Assembly: GCA_964631265.1 (NCBI GenBank)
Contig: CAZVWW010000002.1
Span: 1 to 62,498, forward strand
Reading direction: 5' to 3'
Source: CAZVWW01 sp964631265
GTDB taxonomy: Bacteria; Thermotogota; Thermotogae; MWEM01
DNA length: 62,498 nucleotides
A program made the position numbers and the translations under genes. The notes beneath the pieces were generated by a model that was not told where the DNA came from, did not search any database, and was given only the letters and a program-made list of their open reading frames with translations. Numbering within the stretch: the stretch's first letter is position 1; each line of letters opens with the position of its first letter. Below are positions 57,791 to 62,498 of this stretch, piece after piece.

Positions 57791-57823
57791 AAAGGGGACG
57801 GCCCGCAAGAGAGCCGGCCCTTT
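57791..57823 (+). terminator. Weak terminator-like hairpin after recX
   Basis: AAAGGG pairs with CCCTTT, and an inner GGC/GCC extends the stem across an internal loop. There is no strong T-run beyond TTTAAAA, so read-through is likely. Confidence 0.45.
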
Positions 57824-57915
57824 AAAATGGCTAACAAACCGGACGTTTTCAAGTTCGGGTTAATTATTGACCCCAAACTAAAAATATGAGATTGACATAA
57901 ATGGAGGTGCAGGTC

Positions 57916-59481
57916 ATGGGTCTAATCATTTGGATAATAACAGTACTGGCAGTTGCTCTGCTGTCCTCGTTTTTTGGGTTTTTCTTCACGAAGAGATTCC
58001 TGCATGACAGGATCAAAGAAGAGATAAAAAACGAGCTGAAGGCATCACAGTCAACTGCAGAGGAGATCGTTAAAAAGGCAAAACAGGATGCGGATTCGAT
58101 TGTCCGGCAGGGTAAGATAGAGGCAAGAGAAGAGGCCTATAAGATAGTCGAAACAGCGGAAAAAGAGGCCAAAAAATCAAGAGAAGAGATCAAAAAGGCG
58201 GAAAACCGCCTGGAAAAGAGAGAGACTTCAATCGAAAAACGGGAAGAACAGATCGGTCGAAAAGAGGACAAGATTGAAGACAAGAAACAGGAACTGCTGG
58301 AAAAAGACGAAAAACTCAGCGGAATGATCGCCGAGGAAGAAGATAAACTTCACGCAATAGCCAAACTGACACATGAAGAGGCAAGGGACAGAGTCCTCTC
58401 CGAGGCCAGAAAGCAGTACGAACACGATCTGGCATTGATCTTCAAGGAGATCAAAGAAGAAAAAGAAGAAGAGGCGGAGAGGCATTCGCAATGGATTGTC
58501 ACAACAGCCATCCAGCGATATGCGGGAGAATACGTCAACGAGGGAACTGTCAGCACTGTTTCGCTCCCCTCTGATGACATGAAAGGCCGGATCATCGGAC
58601 GTGAGGGAAGAAACATCCGGGCATTCGAGAAGATAACCGGAACAGACCTCATCATCGACGACACACCGGAAGTGGTTGTCGTATCATGTTTTAACCCGCT
58701 GAGAAGAGAAGTGGGACGCCTGACGCTTGAAAAACTCGTCGCCGACGGAAGAATCCACCCCGCCAACATCGAGGAGATGTACGGCAAGGCCAAGCGGGAA
58801 GTCGCCCGGATAGTGAAGGAAGAGGGCGAAAGGGCGGTCTTCGAAACGGGTGTCAGAGGCTTGAACAACGAGCTCGTCAAACTGATCGGTCGACTCCGGT
58901 TCCGAACGAGTTTCGGCCAGAACGTGCTTGAGCACTCCATCGAGGTGGCAAAATTTGCCGGTTTGATGGCCGAGGAGCTGGGACTCAACACCGACCGGGC
59001 CAAGAGAGGCGCACTCTTGCACGACATCGGCAAAGGGGTGGACCATGAAGTGGACGGATCGCATGCGTTGATTGGTGCCGAACTGGCCAAGCGCTACGGT
59101 GAAAAACCCGATATCATCAACATGATACAGTTCCATCACGGGGAATCGGAGCCCGAAACACCGGAGGCATGCCTTGTGGCGGCAGGAGATGCCATCTCAG
59201 CCGCAAGACCGGGGGCAAGACGTGAGACTGTCGACCTCTACATCAAACGCCTCCAGAAGCTCGAGGGGATTGCCAAAAAACGGAAGAACGTCGAAAAGGC
59301 CTATGCCATACAGGCCGGCCGGGAGCTGCGGATTATTGTACAACCCGAGAAGATTGACGATGTCCTGGCCGACAAACTGGCTTACGAGATCGCAAAAGAG
59401 GTGGAAGAACAGGTCGAATATCCCGGTCAGCTGAAGGTAACGGTTATCCGGGAAAAACGTTCTGTCGCCTACGCCAAATAG
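57916..59481 (+). CDS. rny: Ribonuclease Y
   Basis: ATG 57916, seven bases past GGAGGTG, gives 521 residues; ATG 57901 would place the ribosome site inside the gene. Layout: one N-terminal membrane span (IIWIITVLAVALLSSFFGFF), a long charged coiled coil (about residues 40-190), a KH domain (GRIIGREGRNIRAFE), and an HD domain (GALLHDIGKGVDHE, GSHALIGAELA). It is the membrane-bound endonuclease that starts mRNA decay. Confidence 0.97.
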   Translation: MGLIIWIITVLAVALLSSFFGFFFTKRFLHDRIKEEIKNELKASQSTAEEIVKKAKQDADSIVRQGKIEAREEAYKIVETAEKEAKKSREEIKKAENRLEKRETSIEKREEQIGRKEDKIEDKKQELLEKDEKLSGMIAEEEDKLHAIAKLTHEEARDRVLSEARKQYEHDLALIFKEIKEEKEEEAERHSQWIVTTAIQRYAGEYVNEGTVSTVSLPSDDMKGRIIGREGRNIRAFEKITGTDLIIDDTPEVVVVSCFNPLRREVGRLTLEKLVADGRIHPANIEEMYGKAKREVARIVKEEGERAVFETGVRGLNNELVKLIGRLRFRTSFGQNVLEHSIEVAKFAGLMAEELGLNTDRAKRGALLHDIGKGVDHEVDGSHALIGAELAKRYGEKPDIINMIQFHHGESEPETPEACLVAAGDAISAARPGARRETVDLYIKRLQKLEGIAKKRKNVEKAYAIQAGRELRIIVQPEKIDDVLADKLAYEIAKEVEEQVEYPGQLKVTVIREKRSVAYAK

Positions 59482-59527
59482 AGAAAAAGAGTATTAACTC
59501 AAGTTGTGCGTGAATGTACCCGTTCCT

Positions 59528-59621
59528 CGCTCCGACTCCCCCGGGTCGGAGCGGAAAAGCCACCAAACACCCCCCAGGGTGTTTTCCGAAGCTTTACCGG
59601 GTTTGGAATAGTCAACCCCGG
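59528..59621 (+). promoter_or_regulatory. Three tandem hairpins between rny and the sugar-type transporter
   Basis: Three stems follow each other: CGCTCCGAC/GTCGGAGCG (9 bp, 59528-59553); AAACACCC/GGGTGTTT (8 bp, 59565-59584, followed by TTCC); and CCGGGTT/AACCCCGG (one bulge, 59597-59621). The second could be a terminator for rny. Together they may form a folded leader for the transporter operon. Confidence 0.5.
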
Positions 59622-59676
59622 ACCAAAAGAAAAAGGTGTATGAACATTTTTTATAGAAAGGGGATTAAGCAAAAAG

Positions 59677-60798
59677 ATGAAAAAGTTCCTGATGATTTTA
59701 CTGCTCGTATCATTACTGAGCCTCCCGGTACTGGCCAGGATCACCGTCTGGGTTTCCTGGGAGGGTGAGGACTGGTTCAAAGAGACTGCACGGGGCTGGT
59801 CATCCAAGAATGACCGTGAAGTCCAAGTCCTGTATATACCAAACCTGGATGAAAAACTCTCGTTAACGCTGAAAGGGGACGGAGCACTGCCGGATATCTG
59901 TCTGATTAAAAATGACGTGCTGCCCCTCATCTTAAAATATGAAGAACCCGTTCCTCTGAGTGAGATTGATACCGGGCTGCAATTCAAAGAGAGCCTCGAA
60001 GCGGCCTTTACCACTGAAGAAAAGACCCGGGCCGTCCCCTTTTATGCTGATATGCAGCTGATGTACCTTTCCAACACCGTCTTTGAGGAGGCGGGTCTGG
60101 CGCTTCCGAATCAGGACTGGGACATAGAGGAATTTGAAGCCCTGATGGAGAAACTGCAAAGGGAAGGCTATCAGCCAAGCGGCTGGGGAATTAATTCCGC
60201 CTACATCTTTACCGGGCTGCAATCGGGACTTGGAACACCGGTGGTGAAACCCGGCGGGACAATCGACATCATGACGGATAAGAACATAGCCCTGTTTGAG
60301 AAAATGAAAGCCTGGTATGATTCCGGCCTTATCCATGATTATGTCAACAGGCCGAATATCATCAAAGCCTTTGCCAAGAAGGAACTGGCCATGTTCCCGC
60401 AGGGGAGTTTTCTGATCCCCAAACTCAATTCAAAGGGGTTCGATTTCTCCGTCAGACCCATGCCGAAACCGTGGCAATCGGTGATAGATCCGAAGGGGTT
60501 TGTCCTCTTCAACGATTCAGAAGCGGTCAAATCACTGGTGAAAACATTAGTGTCAAACGCTCCGGCCTTCTCAGCACAATACGTCAAATATCCTGCAATC
60601 AACACAGAGGACTCTGTCGGAGAGTATTATTCAATACTGAAAAAAACAGTTGAAGAGGGGGTCATCCAGCCCAATGCTGAGAGCTACACCTTCGGCTACT
60701 GGCCGGCGGTTAGAACAGCGCTGGATCTGATTCTCAAAGAGAACATAACGGTTGAGGATGCATTGAAAAGGGCACAGTCCTACATAGAAAACAGATGA
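59677..60798 (+). CDS. ABC transporter substrate-binding protein, sugar type (family 1)
   Basis: The 373-residue product starts MKKFLMILLLVSLLSLPVLARI, a cleavable signal without lipobox. Family-1 binding-protein features follow: ITVWVSWEGEDWF, DICLIKNDVLPL, AVPFYADMQLMYLSN, WGINSAYIFTGL and MFPQGSFLIPKL. It should bind a sugar or oligosaccharide outside the membrane. ATGA overlap couples it to the fused permease gene. The ribosome site AAAGGGG is somewhat distant (about 13 bases). Confidence 0.9.
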   Translation: MKKFLMILLLVSLLSLPVLARITVWVSWEGEDWFKETARGWSSKNDREVQVLYIPNLDEKLSLTLKGDGALPDICLIKNDVLPLILKYEEPVPLSEIDTGLQFKESLEAAFTTEEKTRAVPFYADMQLMYLSNTVFEEAGLALPNQDWDIEEFEALMEKLQREGYQPSGWGINSAYIFTGLQSGLGTPVVKPGGTIDIMTDKNIALFEKMKAWYDSGLIHDYVNRPNIIKAFAKKELAMFPQGSFLIPKLNSKGFDFSVRPMPKPWQSVIDPKGFVLFNDSEAVKSLVKTLVSNAPAFSAQYVKYPAINTEDSVGEYYSILKKTVEEGVIQPNAESYTFGYWPAVRTALDLILKENITVEDALKRAQSYIENR

Positions 60799-62498
60799 TA
60801 CTGGCATTACCCCTGATAGCACTTATTGCCCTGTTCTCTTTTTTTCCGTTCATCTATTCCGTGTTTTCGGTGGACAGCCCGGATATCGGAACGCTTTTTG
60901 AGATAATGACAGATGCCTCGACAAAGATGGTTGTCGAGGTTTCTTTTTTGTACACATCACTCTCGATATTCTTCGCCATCGCCATCGGCTTTCGTTTCGC
61001 CAGACATATCTACTTCAGCGGCAGCGGAATCAAAAAGTTTGCCCTAACGGCTGTCTTTCTCCTCTGGACTATTCCACCCTTTATCGGGATTCCACTCTAC
61101 CGTTCTGTTCTCTACTGGGGGTTTGACAGTCTTATCAACACAGCACCACAGGCCTTTTTTCTCACAGTGACGGCAAGAATATGGATCGACGTACCGATAT
61201 CGACGATGATCGCCTATGCGGCCATCAGTAACTGCTCCAGGAGCCAGATCGAATTGATGAAAATAGAGGGGGGCTCCCGGAAAGAGATTGCCCGGTTTCT
61301 CTTCAAACCGATGAGCCGGTCAACACTCATATCCTTTTCCGTGCTGATGCTTATCAACAACGCACGGGATCTCGGCGTTCCTTTAATGATGACCCATTCC
61401 AGACCCTACTTGAGTGCCGGATTTACACAATACGGAACCGCAGGCGCCACAACAACCTTCGGGATGTTCCTGAAAGACTCACTCACAACACTTTCCAATC
61501 ATTTCATTGCCTATGCACAGTCCCTTTTTGTGACCCTCCTGCTGCTCCTGCTCTTTATGGCCGTGCTGAGCCTGAAACGGGGCGGGAAATGGCCGCTCCT
61601 GCTCCCGGCTCTTGTCGATCTGCTCTTCATCCACCAGCCGGTGGCAATTGTTTCAGCGGGGTTCGTGCTGCTCATCCTTGCCATGAAACCTAAAAACCGA
61701 TTCATCCCGCTGTTCCCAATTATCCTGACGATCATCATGGCCGGGCCTATAACCCCGGGTCTCTCAATCGCGCTGGTCTATCTTTGTGTTATCCGTCCTG
61801 ATTTTGCTTCTCGAATGCCGGCCCGGATATGGAATTGCCTGACAGATGGATTACTTGTCCTATGGGCGATGATGAGCCTCTTTGTTCTGTTCAATTTTAT
61901 CAAACTGGTCTTCTCTGATCCCCTGTATCCGCCGGAATGGAACGAGTTCAGCCCCTTCACGCTACAGAATTTTGAACAGCTCGCCTCAGACAGCTTTCAT
62001 CTAAACATCCTGAACAGCATCATCATCGGCCTGGGGGCCGCTCTCATCACACTCTTTGTCGTCTTCACCGCAGCGTTCTCAGCCCATGCCAACGGGGAGA
62101 AGCTCGGTTTCCTAAAAAGACTCCTCATTTTCTCGATGGCCATAACCGGTATGAACACCCTCATCCCGCTCTTCTTGCTCTTCAAGAGCACGGGATTGAT
62201 CAACACACTCGCCGGGGTTATCCTGACCGTGGTCAATCACAGCGCCCCACTCGCGTTTATCCTGGTCCTCGAGGACATCAAAAAGATCCCTCAGTCCTAC
62301 ATGGACAGGGCAAGAATAGAGGGAGCAAGCCCTATGAGGACATTTTTCACCATCATCCTGCCCATGATCATTCCCGTCAGCGTCGTTGTCAGTCTCAAGG
62401 TCATCATCGACGGTTGGTCAAGCTTCATCGCCCCGCTCATGTTCCTCACGGATCAGTCCAAATATCCGGTATCGCTCAGACTCTTCTCCTACGCCGGA
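60795..62498 (+). CDS. Fused two-domain ABC sugar-type permease (MalF-MalG-like), partial
   Basis: ATG 60795 overlaps the binding-protein stop, and 568 codons stay open to the window edge. There are two permease halves in one chain. The first (about residues 1-250) has a degenerate coupling helix LMKIEGGSRKEIARFLFKP. A stretch of several extra hydrophobic segments follows (about residues 235-360). The second half (about residues 395-568) begins FTLQNFEQLASDSFHLNILNS and has the classical RARIEGASPMRTFFTIILP. The second half looks like a MalG/CUT1 permease. Separate MalF and MalG genes are the norm; here they are joined. The C-terminus lies beyond the window. Confidence 0.85.
   Translation, partial: MILALPLIALIALFSFFPFIYSVFSVDSPDIGTLFEIMTDASTKMVVEVSFLYTSLSIFFAIAIGFRFARHIYFSGSGIKKFALTAVFLLWTIPPFIGIPLYRSVLYWGFDSLINTAPQAFFLTVTARIWIDVPISTMIAYAAISNCSRSQIELMKIEGGSRKEIARFLFKPMSRSTLISFSVLMLINNARDLGVPLMMTHSRPYLSAGFTQYGTAGATTTFGMFLKDSLTTLSNHFIAYAQSLFVTLLLLLLFMAVLSLKRGGKWPLLLPALVDLLFIHQPVAIVSAGFVLLILAMKPKNRFIPLFPIILTIIMAGPITPGLSIALVYLCVIRPDFASRMPARIWNCLTDGLLVLWAMMSLFVLFNFIKLVFSDPLYPPEWNEFSPFTLQNFEQLASDSFHLNILNSIIIGLGAALITLFVVFTAAFSAHANGEKLGFLKRLLIFSMAITGMNTLIPLFLLFKSTGLINTLAGVILTVVNHSAPLAFILVLEDIKKIPQSYMDRARIEGASPMRTFFTIILPMIIPVSVVVSLKVIIDGWSSFIAPLMFLTDQSKYPVSLRLFSYAG

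Noticed and set aside
58350..59090. 246-codon open frame on the minus strand
   Set aside because: Shadow of the KH/HD region of rny; Ser-rich low-information translation.
1..62498. CRISPR arrays, insertion sequences, prophage or integration sites
   Set aside because: No regularly spaced direct repeats, transposase or integrase motifs, or tRNA-flanked insertions were seen on either strand.

Overview
The window is one contiguous, gene-dense bacterial chromosome segment of intermediate GC content. It holds about 70 protein genes, no gap longer than 300 bases between them, and no rRNA, tRNA, insertion sequence or CRISPR array that I could find. The best taxonomic reading is Thermotogota (Thermotoga/Kosmotoga/Mesotoga relatives). 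Three things support this. The 60-residue single-cluster ferredoxin at 25909-26091 is, from memory, very close to Thermotoga maritima ferredoxin, including the two extra cysteines. The blocks rapZ-yvcK-whiA-(nrdR)-greA-lysS and rimO-pgsA-thpR-recA-recX-rny match gene orders I recall from T. maritima. An Opp-type transporter is paired with a LacI-type regulator, as is common in that phylum. This assignment is inference and was not searched.

Layout. 1-12.7 kb (+): queH tail, an Ogg-type DNA glycosylase, a RsbW-like ATPase, trmFO and thyX (two folate- and flavin-dependent uracil methylators), a DRTGG protein and a CBS-HATPase protein, a Nudix protein, a lipoprotein, a YtqA-type radical SAM protein, murB, glmS, and a secreted protein/nitroreductase/secreted coiled-coil-repeat protein operon that ends in a strong terminator. 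12.7-19.6 kb (+): a five-gene Opp/Dpp-type ABC importer with a structured leader, an internal hairpin after the binding-protein gene, and a LacI-family regulator. 19.6-26 kb: pcp (-), a CoA-binding protein (+), and a minus-strand run valS-rsmI-marR-pduL-membrane protein, with gene tails overlapping at convergent junctions.

26-40.7 kb: ferredoxin and M18 aminopeptidase (+), then minus-strand blocks: B12-type radical SAM, hotdog thioesterase, zinc membrane protease; dnaG-rpoD; rplU-prp-rpmA-rplM-rpsI; disA. A short + block yceD-rpmF follows, then an isolated fliG-fliH-fliI operon (-). 40.8-60 kb (+): zapA, rapZ-yvcK-whiA-nrdR-greA-lysS, a GT4 glycosyltransferase, an ArsB/NhaD-like permease, nrnA, a MIP18 protein, minD, yjbQ, sua5, rodZ-like, DUF4416, rimO, pgsA, thpR, recA, recX, rny. 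59.7 kb to the end: a second, sugar-type ABC importer whose two permease domains are fused in one polypeptide that runs off the window.

Most of this is core housekeeping: translation, tRNA and ribosome modification, cell-wall precursors, division-site placement, c-di-AMP synthesis, replication start and recombination. The accessory interest lies in the fused permease, the coiled-coil/YD-like repeat secreted protein, the RsbW/DRTGG/CBS-HATPase signalling group, and the hairpin-rich leaders of the two ABC transporters. Promoters visible here mostly carry an extended -10 (TGN-TATAAT) with a weak -35.
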